This document shows, in pieces, positions 25,798 through 35,700 of a stretch of 39,887 bases of DNA (within the stretch, counting starts at the first letter, position 1; the number at the start of each line of letters is the position of its first letter). The stretch covers positions 1 through 39,887 of the forward strand of contig CAIXZC010000007.1 in NCBI GenBank assembly GCA_903923815.1, in the 5' to 3' direction. The notes below the pieces were generated by a model, which saw only the letters and a list, made by a program, of their open reading frames with translations, did no database searches and was not told where the DNA came from. The DNA comes from an uncultured Myxococcales bacterium (GTDB lineage: Bacteria; Myxococcota_A; UBA9042; CAIXZC01). The position numbers and the translations under genes were made by a program.

Positions 25798-25824
25798 GCG
25801 GACCCCCTGGAGCCCGCGCGGCGC

Positions 25825-25854
25825 ATCTTACTCCCACCCCCGCTGAATGCGCAA
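25825..25854 (-). promoter_or_regulatory. Possible hflX promoter
   Basis: On the minus strand TTGCGC (25854-25849) and TAAGAT (25830-25825) are 18 bases apart. Transcription would start near 25818, just ahead of the TTG and ATT candidate starts. Confidence 0.4.
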
Positions 25855-25966
25855 CGGCGCGCCGCGTCAATGCATGACGGCGATGCAAGATTATTAGTTC
25901 CCGCGCTCGTCCCCAAGGTCCCATTTGGAGCCCTATCTCAAGTAGCCGCCACGCAAAAGTATTTGC

Positions 25967-25997
25967 TTGACAGGTCAGACCCCTTTCTCTAAAAGGG
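25967..25997 (+). promoter_or_regulatory. Probable promoter of the barrel-metzincin operon
   Basis: A perfect TTGACA (25967-25972) is followed after 17 bases by TAAAAG (25990-25995). A 6-bp inverted repeat, CCCTTT (25981-25986) and AAAGGG (25992-25997), overlaps the -10 element and could be a regulator site. The leader to the gene at 26067 is about 65 bases. Confidence 0.55.
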
Positions 25998-26066
25998 AGT
26001 CTGCAAATCCGGAAGAGCCTGCATTTTTATGCAAGCCTTTGAAAGGTCTTTCGGGGGGAGGGATAC

Positions 26067-27095
26067 TTGAGAAACGCCAGATTTTTCTTTGTGGTGGCCC
26101 TGCTTCTAGCGTGCCCCGGACGGCTGTTTGCCCAGTCCAATGCATATCCATTAGCTCTTACCGAGGAGGAACGCATACTCCAGGAGGCCGAGAGCTACCA
26201 AGCGCCCTTCGGCGTGTCGGTGGGGCTGGGACAGACGCTGGGTGCGGCCACCTTCAACGACAACGCGGGCGTCCGGCGCCCCTCCCTGGACATGAGCATC
26301 TCCGTGTCCCCCTACTGGCGCCTCACCAAGCTGATGCGACTGACGGCGGGCATAGGCACCTCCGTGGCCCTCGTGGAGAGCTATGACACCAACACCACCA
26401 AGCAGCATCAGTGGTACCTGTCGGATCTGTCCTTGGGCCTCAGCCACGCGCAGCTTGCCAAGATTCCGGGGGCGGACATTGGCGTCAGCGGCCAGGTGTC
26501 CCTGGGCTTCCCCACCAGCCTCCAGAGCCAATACCGCGAGTTGATCATGGCCATGCGGGCAGGTCTGGGCTTCTCCCGTGCCTTTGGCCCCGTGTACGTG
26601 TCCTACGGCATCGGCGTGTTCAAGAACCTCAATCGCTACACCTCCCCGACCCTCAGCCGCGAGGAAGTGGGCGATCATGTCATCCTGTCCCACTACCAGG
26701 GCAACGAGAACCTGACCTCCGACCTGGTGGCCCTGGGCGGCAACAACACCAGCTTCGGCATCAGCAACAGCCTGCTGGTCAGCTATTACATCATTGATCC
26801 CCTGTCGTTCACCGTGGCCTACACCCTGTCCAACTCCTGGACCTACCGCTCCTACTCCAACGACGAGTACGCCTCGGAGTACGCCGACGGCGGCCGCGGC
26901 CAGCGGGACAGCCACTCGGGCGTGGTGGACATCACCTACCAGTTCAATGATGTGTACTCGCTGGGCCTGGGCGTCCAGACGGTGGCCGCCCCGCGGACGG
27001 CCGACAACAAGGGATGGACCTTTCCGTTCCTGAACTTTTCCAATGACTACCGCTCGAACACGGGAATCTATCTCGGGTTCAACGCGGCGTTTTAG
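26067..27095 (+). CDS. Predicted outer-membrane beta-barrel protein
   Basis: A 342-residue exported protein. The signal peptide is clear (RNARFFFVVALLLACPGRLFA, likely cut before QSNAYP). The mature part alternates amphipathic strands and polar turns (for example FGVSVGLGQTLG, SLDMSISVSPYWRL, MRLTAGIGTSVAL, LLVSYYIIDPLSFTVAYTLS) and ends in Phe (YLGFNAAF), as outer-membrane barrel proteins do. The specific family is not recognised. The start is TTG 26067 behind GGGGGGAGGG. It is the first gene of a set with two giant lipoproteins and ends 51 bases before the next; it may secrete, anchor or sense them (inference). Confidence 0.8.
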   Translation: MRNARFFFVVALLLACPGRLFAQSNAYPLALTEEERILQEAESYQAPFGVSVGLGQTLGAATFNDNAGVRRPSLDMSISVSPYWRLTKLMRLTAGIGTSVALVESYDTNTTKQHQWYLSDLSLGLSHAQLAKIPGADIGVSGQVSLGFPTSLQSQYRELIMAMRAGLGFSRAFGPVYVSYGIGVFKNLNRYTSPTLSREEVGDHVILSHYQGNENLTSDLVALGGNNTSFGISNSLLVSYYIIDPLSFTVAYTLSNSWTYRSYSNDEYASEYADGGRGQRDSHSGVVDITYQFNDVYSLGLGVQTVAAPRTADNKGWTFPFLNFSNDYRSNTGIYLGFNAAF

Positions 27096-27146
27096 TCCGG
27101 TTGGGGCTTTCATTGGCGACAACGGTTTTCTTCAGGAGGTAACTTG

Positions 27147-30100
27147 ATGAGGCGGGCAGGCTTTTTGACTTACGTTGCTCCGTTCCTCGCCGCCATGCTG
27201 TGGCTGACTTCTTGCGCCACAGAGGTGGGAGACATCGACCGGACCGATCCCAACAAGATCAAGAAGGCCGATCTGAGAGGCGTGTGGTACTACGTCTCCA
27301 CGGTCATCGATTCCCCCAACCCTTCGCCCTTCACCTTCAATGGTGAGATGAACTTCGGCGGCGGCTTGAAGGTGATCTTCGATGTCCAGGAGGACTACCT
27401 GGTGGCCTACCCCGTCACCGAGACCACCGCCGTGGGCGCGGAAGAGGGCTGGCACATCAGCACCATCCGCAACTACTGGGACGAGGGCAAGTCCGACCAG
27501 TTCATGGAGATGTACGTCGGGCAGCCCGTGGCGGCCTTCAAGATCGAAAAGCATTTCGATGTGATCCGCCAGTACAACCCCCAGACCGGCGAGCAGAGCA
27601 ACGTCATCGTCGAGGACACCGCCGACAAGCTCTGGTTTGAGCGCAGCTACCTGCGCGTCAACTGGACCGAGAACAGGGTCAAGGACCTGATGTTCCTGGC
27701 GGCCATCGAGGGTTCTCCCACGGACTACTACGTCCAGGAGTACGAAGAGGACAACCCCGATGCCTTCGAGATGACCGCGGACTCGATCAACTTCGTGAAC
27801 CGCATCTTCGCCCAGCCCGTGGGGCCCGAAGCCTGCAACATCTACGGCATCGGCGCGGCGGACTGCGCTGGCGCGGTCATCAAGATCCGCCACAGCTTCC
27901 GCAAGGCCGACCCCAACAACGACTACGTGGCGCTGTACTACCCGGAGACGGATCAGCAGGACAAGTTCGGCTTCTTCCTCACCGAGCACTACGGCTACGA
28001 CTACGACCACGGCGTGCTGCTGTCCAACAAGGTCTACCTGATCAACCGTTGGAACCTCTGGAAGAACAGCCGCGACGTGCAGGCCATCACCGACGCTGCC
28101 ACCGGCGAGAATGTCCCCTGCAAGGTCGACGCCGACTGCAAGGACCTGGCCCCCGAGGGCATCCACAACACCCACTGCTGGGTTGACAACGGCTGGTTCT
28201 CGGACGGCCACTGCGTGACCTGGGACTCCCTGGCCTACAAGGACCGGGAAGTGCAGCCCGTGGTCTACCATGTGTCGGCCCAGTGGCCCAAGGAGTTGGA
28301 GCGGGCCATCTACACGACCAACAACCAGTACTCCGAGGCCCTCAAGGACACCGCCGCGTGGCTGAAGCTTTACTCCGAGAAGGGCATCGCCGACCTGCGC
28401 TACTGCGACACCAACGCCGACTGCGCCGCCCACGCCCTCATCGACACCGAGATCGCCCACACCCACGGCCGCGTCTGCGCTGACGACGCTGCCTGCCAGG
28501 TGGGCGTGTCCGCTGACCAGAAGGCCCTGTACTCCTGCCCCGCCGGCTACTGCGTGAAGGCCGTGGCCTGCTCCGCCACCGCCCCCTGCGCCCTGGGCCA
28601 GACCTGCACCGCTGGCGTCTGCAAGGATGCCCAGGCTGCCTTGGTCGTGAACGAGGTGAAGGACACCGGCGCCTATACCTTCTATATGAACGTCGGCACG
28701 GACGGTGCCTTGAAGACCCAGGTCTCCGAGGACGACTCCTACCCCAAGATTCCTTCTGGCAAGGCCCTCATCCGCGTGGTCAACCTGAACACCGCCGTGG
28801 GCCCCGTGACCCTCAGCGACGAGAACGGCCCCCTGTGTGACGTGGACGTGCCCTTTGCCGCCACCGACGACGACTACCTGGTCCCCGGCAACTGCAACCT
28901 GGGCACCGCCACCACCATTCGCAACATCCAGGTCAAGGACCAGAGCGGCGCCCTGGTGGGCACCGTCAACGGCGTGCGCATCGCCAAGGACGCCATCATC
29001 ACCGTGGTGGTCTCCGGCAACGCCACCCTCAAGGGCGTCATGGCCTTCAGCATCACCGTCAAGTCCCTGGGCACCAAGGGCATCCGCTTCGTGCATGCCT
29101 TCCCCGGCAAGAGCGGCGTGGACTTCGCCCTCAACGGCGGCCTGCGCTCGTCTGACCTGCGCTTTGGCATGGCCAGCCCCTACACCGGCATGCGCAAGGG
29201 CAACAACCGCATCACCGTCATCAACCACGGCGAAGCGGGCGACGTGACCTGCTACAACAACAAGGGTGTGGGCACCTGCACCGGTTGGAGAACCGAACTG
29301 GACGACAAGGACCTCGCCCGGGTCAAGGAGATCAAGGCCACCCTCCCCGAGATGTTCGTGGTCTGCGACAACGTGTTCACCGGCGACGCCTGCGACCCCA
29401 ACGAGGCCGCCGCTGGCGCCCCTACGGGCAACGAGCAGGTGGACCGCGAGGCCCGCAATGACTGCCGTTACTGGTGGTTCGACAAGGCCGTCTCCAGCTG
29501 GCGCAACCCCTGCAAGGAAGTCCCCGGCGCCTACGACATCAAGAAGCACGGCGACATTCGCTACTCGTTCATCTACTGGGTGGGCGAGAACCAGGCCGCC
29601 TCCCCCCTGGGCTACGGCCCCTCCGCGGCGGACCCCAAGACGGGTCAGATCTACCACGCCTGCGCCAACATCTACGGCGCCGACATGCTGACCTACGCCC
29701 AGTACTCCCGGGATCTGCTCAAGCTCTCCACGGGCGAGCTGACCACCGAGAACATCGCCACCGCGGATTACATCAAGGAATACATCGAGAACAACCCCCC
29801 CGATAACGGTTACGGCAGCCTCTACGCGCCGCTGCTGGACAAGGCCCTGATTGACAAGAAGGCTGGGGAGAATCTGGCCAAGCGCCCCAACATGAAGCGC
29901 TTCTGGATGACCCCCGCCGAGCAGACCCGCGTCCTCCAGCAGATCAATGATCCGGTGGTGAAGCGCATGGCCATGGACCCCAAGTTCGCTTGGAAGAAGG
30001 CCGTGGACTCCCTGGTGGACGGGTTCAGCCCCGCCGCCGCCATCGCCCGCATGGGCCTCATCAAGGGCACCTGGCTGGAGAAGCTGCTGATCAACGAAGA

Positions 30101-32690
30101 AGTGAAGGCCGCCGTGGCCGGTGGCAGCAGCCTGCTGCACAACCACGATGCGGAGGATGCCGCCGCCGACAAGATGTCCCCCCTGTACTGGGGCAACCGG
30201 GACTTCAGCCGCAGCGAGCGTCAGCGCCTGGTGAACCTTGGCGAGAAGAGCTACTGCATGTCCGACAGCGACGAGCCCAACGTCCTGGGGTCCGCCCTGC
30301 GCATCGCCGAGTGGTGCAAAGACGAGGCCAACCGCGTGGACTACGGCGGGGATGAGGAGAACTGCATCTACTGGGAGATCACCCAGGAGATGTTCGAAGG
30401 CACCCTGCTGCACGAAGTGGGTCACACCGTGGGTCTGCGGCACAACTTCACCGCCTCCACCGACGTGTACAACTACTTCGACCCCTACTACACGAAGCGC
30501 GACCTGGACTACAAGAAGTGCACCATGGAGGGCTCCTACGGCTGCCTCTTCTTCGACCAGATCTGCAAGCTGATCTGCGCCTCCAATTCGGACTGCTACC
30601 AGCCCGGCAGCGTCTGCAAGTCCGTCGAGGTTGAGGGCCAGACCGTGAAGGCCTGCGTGGACGCCCGCGGCGACCTGGCCGGCACCTGCATGGACAAGGT
30701 CAAGGAGCGCAAGTACTGCAACACCTCCTCCGAGTGCGTCGATGCCCTCGGCCTGGAGGCCAAGAACGTCACCTGCCAGAAGGGCCCCGAGCAGGCCTCT
30801 GGCCTGTGCGCCACCCGTGGCGTACCCATGACCTTTGGTGGCACCTGCCCCCAGAACCAGATTGAGAAGAACGGCTACTGCCTGAAGAACGACAAGTGCG
30901 ACACCGCCGCCGGGGTCTGCGAGAAGGAAGGCGGCCAGGCCTGCGCCAAGGACGACGACTGCCAGATCACCTGGACGCTCTGGGAAGGCCCCGAGCAGAC
31001 GGTCCCCGTGAAGGGCTACATGCCTCGCCCCTACCTGACGGACAACGAGGCCAGCAACGGCCGCGTCGAGTACCAGTACTCCTCCCTCATGGACTACGGC
31101 GGGACCATCAACTTCGACCTTTACGGCCTGGGCAAGTACGACACCGCCGCCCTGCGCTTCGGTTACGGCGAACTGGTGGACGTCTACACTGACAAGCGCC
31201 ACCTCGAGCAGGCCCTGGTGAAGGTCCAGCGCGTGTGGTCCGGTGACACCCTGGAGCAGACCTCCAGCTTCGTGTACGACACGGAAGTCCACAGCCAGCT
31301 CATCTTCTCGCCCTACATGACCCTGTTCGACTTCATCGGCATCAAGGAGAACCTCTCCCGCGTGCCCGCGCCCTACCGGCAGGCCCGCCTGGAGAAGACC
31401 ATGAACCTCTCCAACGACCGCGGCCTCTACGACTCCACCTTCCTGATGGTGCCCTACAAGGCCAAGTACGACGGGTGGATGGGCTCCTTTGAGACCTACA
31501 TCTTCGACATCGGCGCGGACCTCACCGAGATCGTCGGTCACTCCTGGTCCAAGCTGCACGACTACTACGTCTACGATGCCTTCAAGCGGGACCGCCTCCA
31601 GGCCTTCCGCTACGGCAACCCCCTGGGCTACTACACCCGCATCCTCGAGCGCTGGCTGCCCCCCATGCAGGACGCCGGCCGCTTCTACGCCCTGTACTAC
31701 AACTCCCTGCGCGCCTATGCGGACGCCCGGGACCTGTACTTCAACAACATCCTGGCCTTTGGTCACCTGAAGGTGGCGTCGGACTACTCCGTGCAGAAGC
31801 TCACCGAGCTCATCGCCTCCCCGGCCCCCGGCTCCTACGCGTTCATGGACGACGGCGAGGGCGACCCCCGGTACGTGAACTTCAGCTTCAAGTCTGCCCA
31901 GCCCGGCAGCGAGCTGGACATCCCCATCGGCGACGGCAAGTTCCCCTTCACCACCTACTACGCCGACGCGGGCTACAACTACTTCTCCCACGCCGAGTGG
32001 ATCGGCTCCTTCTGGGAGAAGCTGGCCGCCACCCAGATCCTGACGGACTCCACCGGCTACTTCATCGGCGACTACATCGGCGAACAGATCGATGTGGGCG
32101 TGGGCGCCAGCGTGGGCTTCAACACCGTCTACTACACGGAGCTGACCAACCTGTTGGCCGGCATGATCGTGGGCGACCGCAACCGCTTCTCTCCCTACGT
32201 GGAAGACGGCCAGCTCAAGCCCTTCGACGTGCTGCACCCCTGGGAAGCCGACGGCAAGCCCCGGGTGGAGACCTCCATCGAGTCCATCACCATGAAGGCC
32301 TACCTGGCCCTCTACGGCTACGTGTTCATGGGCGGCGGCTTCGACCCCGGGTTCATCGACTCTCTGTACCTGTGCATCAAGGGCAGCGGCGACTGCTACG
32401 ACATCTCCACGGGCGCCCTGGCCCCCGAGGTCATCGAGTTCACCGACCCCTGGAGCAAGAAGACCTATCAGGCCCGCACGGCCAACTACGATCCCGCCCG
32501 CGTCAACGCCTCCTACGACTTCCTCACGAAGCTCAACGCCATCAAGGCCGAGTACGAGCAGTGGGAATGGGGCGAGTCCGCCGACACGGACGCCCAGAAG
32601 GCTACGCTGGAGAAGAAACTTCACGAACAGATTGAGCTGCTGGACCTCATGGTCTCGTTCAATCGCATGTTCGGCAACCTGAACTACTAG
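27147..32690 (+). CDS. Giant zinc-metalloprotease (metzincin) lipoprotein with Cys-rich insertions
   Basis: An 1847-residue lipoprotein (WLTSC, Cys23; no Asp at +2, so outer membrane is likely). The zinc site HEVGHTVGLRH is at 1089-1099 and the Met-turn SLMDYG centres on Met1315. The region DIRYSFIYWV...YGPSAADPKTGQI resembles the DUF4953/DUF5117 family of large zinc proteases. Compared with its neighbour it has an insertion at about 411-735 holding Cys-rich segments (DTNADC, CALGQTCTAGVC) and a DUF4397-like beta domain, and a second Cys-rich insertion (about 1120-1275) between zinc ligands and Met-turn. ATG 27147 lies seven bases from AGGAGG; the adjacent TTG 27144 is too close. Likely role: surface proteolysis. 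Confidence 0.87.
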   Translation: MRRAGFLTYVAPFLAAMLWLTSCATEVGDIDRTDPNKIKKADLRGVWYYVSTVIDSPNPSPFTFNGEMNFGGGLKVIFDVQEDYLVAYPVTETTAVGAEEGWHISTIRNYWDEGKSDQFMEMYVGQPVAAFKIEKHFDVIRQYNPQTGEQSNVIVEDTADKLWFERSYLRVNWTENRVKDLMFLAAIEGSPTDYYVQEYEEDNPDAFEMTADSINFVNRIFAQPVGPEACNIYGIGAADCAGAVIKIRHSFRKADPNNDYVALYYPETDQQDKFGFFLTEHYGYDYDHGVLLSNKVYLINRWNLWKNSRDVQAITDAATGENVPCKVDADCKDLAPEGIHNTHCWVDNGWFSDGHCVTWDSLAYKDREVQPVVYHVSAQWPKELERAIYTTNNQYSEALKDTAAWLKLYSEKGIADLRYCDTNADCAAHALIDTEIAHTHGRVCADDAACQVGVSADQKALYSCPAGYCVKAVACSATAPCALGQTCTAGVCKDAQAALVVNEVKDTGAYTFYMNVGTDGALKTQVSEDDSYPKIPSGKALIRVVNLNTAVGPVTLSDENGPLCDVDVPFAATDDDYLVPGNCNLGTATTIRNIQVKDQSGALVGTVNGVRIAKDAIITVVVSGNATLKGVMAFSITVKSLGTKGIRFVHAFPGKSGVDFALNGGLRSSDLRFGMASPYTGMRKGNNRITVINHGEAGDVTCYNNKGVGTCTGWRTELDDKDLARVKEIKATLPEMFVVCDNVFTGDACDPNEAAAGAPTGNEQVDREARNDCRYWWFDKAVSSWRNPCKEVPGAYDIKKHGDIRYSFIYWVGENQAASPLGYGPSAADPKTGQIYHACANIYGADMLTYAQYSRDLLKLSTGELTTENIATADYIKEYIENNPPDNGYGSLYAPLLDKALIDKKAGENLAKRPNMKRFWMTPAEQTRVLQQINDPVVKRMAMDPKFAWKKAVDSLVDGFSPAAAIARMGLIKGTWLEKLLINEEVKAAVAGGSSLLHNHDAEDAAADKMSPLYWGNRDFSRSERQRLVNLGEKSYCMSDSDEPNVLGSALRIAEWCKDEANRVDYGGDEENCIYWEITQEMFEGTLLHEVGHTVGLRHNFTASTDVYNYFDPYYTKRDLDYKKCTMEGSYGCLFFDQICKLICASNSDCYQPGSVCKSVEVEGQTVKACVDARGDLAGTCMDKVKERKYCNTSSECVDALGLEAKNVTCQKGPEQASGLCATRGVPMTFGGTCPQNQIEKNGYCLKNDKCDTAAGVCEKEGGQACAKDDDCQITWTLWEGPEQTVPVKGYMPRPYLTDNEASNGRVEYQYSSLMDYGGTINFDLYGLGKYDTAALRFGYGELVDVYTDKRHLEQALVKVQRVWSGDTLEQTSSFVYDTEVHSQLIFSPYMTLFDFIGIKENLSRVPAPYRQARLEKTMNLSNDRGLYDSTFLMVPYKAKYDGWMGSFETYIFDIGADLTEIVGHSWSKLHDYYVYDAFKRDRLQAFRYGNPLGYYTRILERWLPPMQDAGRFYALYYNSLRAYADARDLYFNNILAFGHLKVASDYSVQKLTELIASPAPGSYAFMDDGEGDPRYVNFSFKSAQPGSELDIPIGDGKFPFTTYYADAGYNYFSHAEWIGSFWEKLAATQILTDSTGYFIGDYIGEQIDVGVGASVGFNTVYYTELTNLLAGMIVGDRNRFSPYVEDGQLKPFDVLHPWEADGKPRVETSIESITMKAYLALYGYVFMGGGFDPGFIDSLYLCIKGSGDCYDISTGALAPEVIEFTDPWSKKTYQARTANYDPARVNASYDFLTKLNAIKAEYEQWEWGESADTDAQKATLEKKLHEQIELLDLMVSFNRMFGNLNY

Positions 32691-32702
32691 GAGGTTGGGA
32701 CC

Positions 32703-35700
32703 ATGAGGACCTTTGGAAAGCTTGTGATGAGAATCCTCCCGACCGTTGCCCTGCTTGGCCTGGTGGCCTCCTGTGCTCAGGATGTTGGGGAAATCGACCG
32801 GACCCAGAACAACATCGTCCAGAAGCAGGACCTGGAGGGCGAGTGGTACTTCCGCCAGACCACGGTGGAGACGCCCTACTCGTCTGCCTACTCCTTTGAG
32901 GGCGACACCTCCAAGATGGAGCGCGGCGTCTTCGAGATGCAGGAGAACAACCTGTTCTTCTACCGGACCTACGAGTTCCAGTACAACACCGAGACCATCG
33001 GTATGAAGGGTGACACGGACACCCCCTACCTGGGGTGGCTGCCCGGCGAGACCGCCAAGTACACCCCCAACCCGTACCAGTCTCGGGACCGCAAGTTCGC
33101 CGTGGGTCTGGAGGCCAAGGATGGCGAGGGCAACACCCTGGCCTGCGGCACCCAGAAGACCCCCCACGACTTCTGCCAGTCTGAACTGCGGGACCAGTAC
33201 CTCTACTGTGGCCATGCCTCCACCGCGGCCGCTGCCGACCGCACCAAGGACAACGCAGTCTGCGTGCACCCCACGCGCTTCGTGTACCGGGGCGCCCCCC
33301 TGGCCATCTTCCCCATCCAGGGCCACATCGACGTCATCTGGGAGTACAACCCCTCCACCGGTGAGAAGACCAACGTCCTCACCGAGAACTCCTCTGACCG
33401 CTTCTGGTACGAGCGGGACTACATGCGGGTGAACTGGGCCGAGACCCAGATCAAGAACTTCTCCATGACGCTCGCCTCTGTGCTGGACGAAGTTGCCATC
33501 ACCGTCTACGAGGGCGACGCCGCCCCCGAGGGCGAGAACTACCGGATGTTCCGGGATGATTCCGACAGCCCCAACTACTTCGACTACGTGGCCAAGTACA
33601 TCTTCACTGCGCCCACCATGGCCCTGGAGGGCTGGGGCGACGTGCCCATCTGCCTGTTCTACCCCTGGTACGTGGGCGGCATCTACGAGTGCACCTCCGA
33701 GCAGATCAAGATCCGTTCGGCCTTCCTGAAGGTTGACCAGAACGACACCTACCGCCCCTGGGACTACGACGACCACCTGCTGGGCAAGTTCGGCTACTTC
33801 CGCACCGAGCGCGCCAACTTCGACGACCGTTACGACGTCACCTACGGCGGCGTGTCCAACTACATCGACCGCTACGACCTGTGGAAGACCCACGTCTACA
33901 AGGCCGACGGCAGCGAGGACTTCGCCGCCATGGAGCCCGCCCCCATCGTCTACTACCTGTCCAAGGACTTCCCCCGGGAGTACGTCCCCGAGGCCATCGC
34001 CATCGGCAAGGCTTGGTCCAAGCCCTTCGAGGACACCGTCAACTTCCTCAAGCCCGGCGCGGCCGGCGCTGACAAGCCCATGTTCGTGGTTTGCGAGAAC
34101 AACAACACCGAGGCTCAGGTTGCTGCCGACGCGGGCCAGCCCGTGGCCGAGACCAACGCCGCCCTGTGTCGCGACATGGACTACGCCAAGCTGGCCGGCG
34201 ACCTTCGCTACAGCTTCATCGTGGCCATTGAGCGCCCCATGAGCGCCGGCCTGCTGGGCTACGGCCCGCCGTCCCCGGACCCCCTCACGGGCAAGATCAT
34301 CTCCGGCAACGCCCACATCTACATCGCCCCCATGACCCGTCAGGCCAACAGCGCCGCGGACCTCATCGAGTACGTCGTGGGTGCCAAGGACTACTCCTCC
34401 GTGGCCGAGGGCCTGGACAAGGCCGAGACCTTCTACGCCGACATGATCGGCGTGAACGCCAACCCCCCGCCCAAGGACGTGGCGGCCGCCCGCCAGCTCA
34501 TCGCCGGCTCCATCAAGCCCCAGACCCGGGCCCAGTTGCTGGCCAATGGCATGAAACCCCAGGACAGCGACTGGGTGTCCATGCGCATGGGCCTCATCTC
34601 CAGCAATCCCCAGCTTGAGGCCTCCCTCATCCTGCCCTGGTTCCGCTCCCTCTTCCGTGACCCCACGGTGGGCACCACCGAGACCCTCACCGGCGAGCGC
34701 GCCGAGGAGATGTCCCTCAAGAACTGGGCCAACTACAAGGGCTTCGAGCGCCAGATGGACCGCATCCGCTTCTACGCCAAGAACTTCATGACCCGCGAGG
34801 AGTTCATGGATGGCGCCATCATGGACGTGGTCAAGCAGTGGGAAGGCCGCTACAACGAGGGCATCTGCTCTGCCGTGGAGAACGCCATCGCTGACGGCAC
34901 CGAGCTGTCCTTCGACATGGCCGAGTTCGACATGGTCAAGGACGCCTGCACGGCCGCCGAAGAGGGCGCCGTCCGCCAGCGCGAGGACTACCCCATTCTC
35001 AGCAACGTCAAGCCCTACAACGCCGGCGTGGCCATGGCGGGCGACACCTGCCTCAAGGTCGAGCAGGGCGACGTCAACGGCTACTACTGGGTGAACACCT
35101 GCACCGTGGAGAAGCTGGGCCGTCAACTCTCCGCCCGCATCCTCGAGGCCGAGCAGTGGTCCTCCTACGCCTACTGGCCCCCCGCGGCCTGGTACTACAG
35201 CGTCAAGGAACCCAAGATGGCCGCCACGCAGAAGTTCATGAAGGATCAGTTTGAGGCCCTCCGCAAGGAGGTCATTGCGGACATCATGTCCCGCGAGTTC
35301 GACTCCCTGACCATTCACGAACTGGGTCACACCCTCGGTCTGCGCCACAACTTCGAGGCCACCACCGACGCCATGAACTTCCCCAAGGAATACTGGGCCC
35401 TGAAGCTGCCCGCCGAGGCCGGTGTGCCCGTGGACATCTTCGGTGCCGAGAAGACCTACCAGCGGGAAGGCGGCATGCGGGGCCTGCAGTACAGCTCCAT
35501 CATGGACTACGGCGCCAAGTTCAACTCCCTGTGGCATGGCCTGGGGCTCTATGACCACGCCGCCATCAAGTTCGGCTACGGCGGCATCATGGAGGTCTTC
35601 ACCGAGGCCCCCGACCTCAGCACCTACCAGGACTACCTGGCGGAGCCCGAGAACACCGGCACCCCCTGGCAGGTCCCAGCCGTCCGCCAGGATGAAAGCA

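Noticed and set aside
24064-25992. A 642-codon plus-strand frame opposite hflX
   Set aside because: HflX motifs and G-box motifs are on the minus strand; this is a GC-rich shadow.
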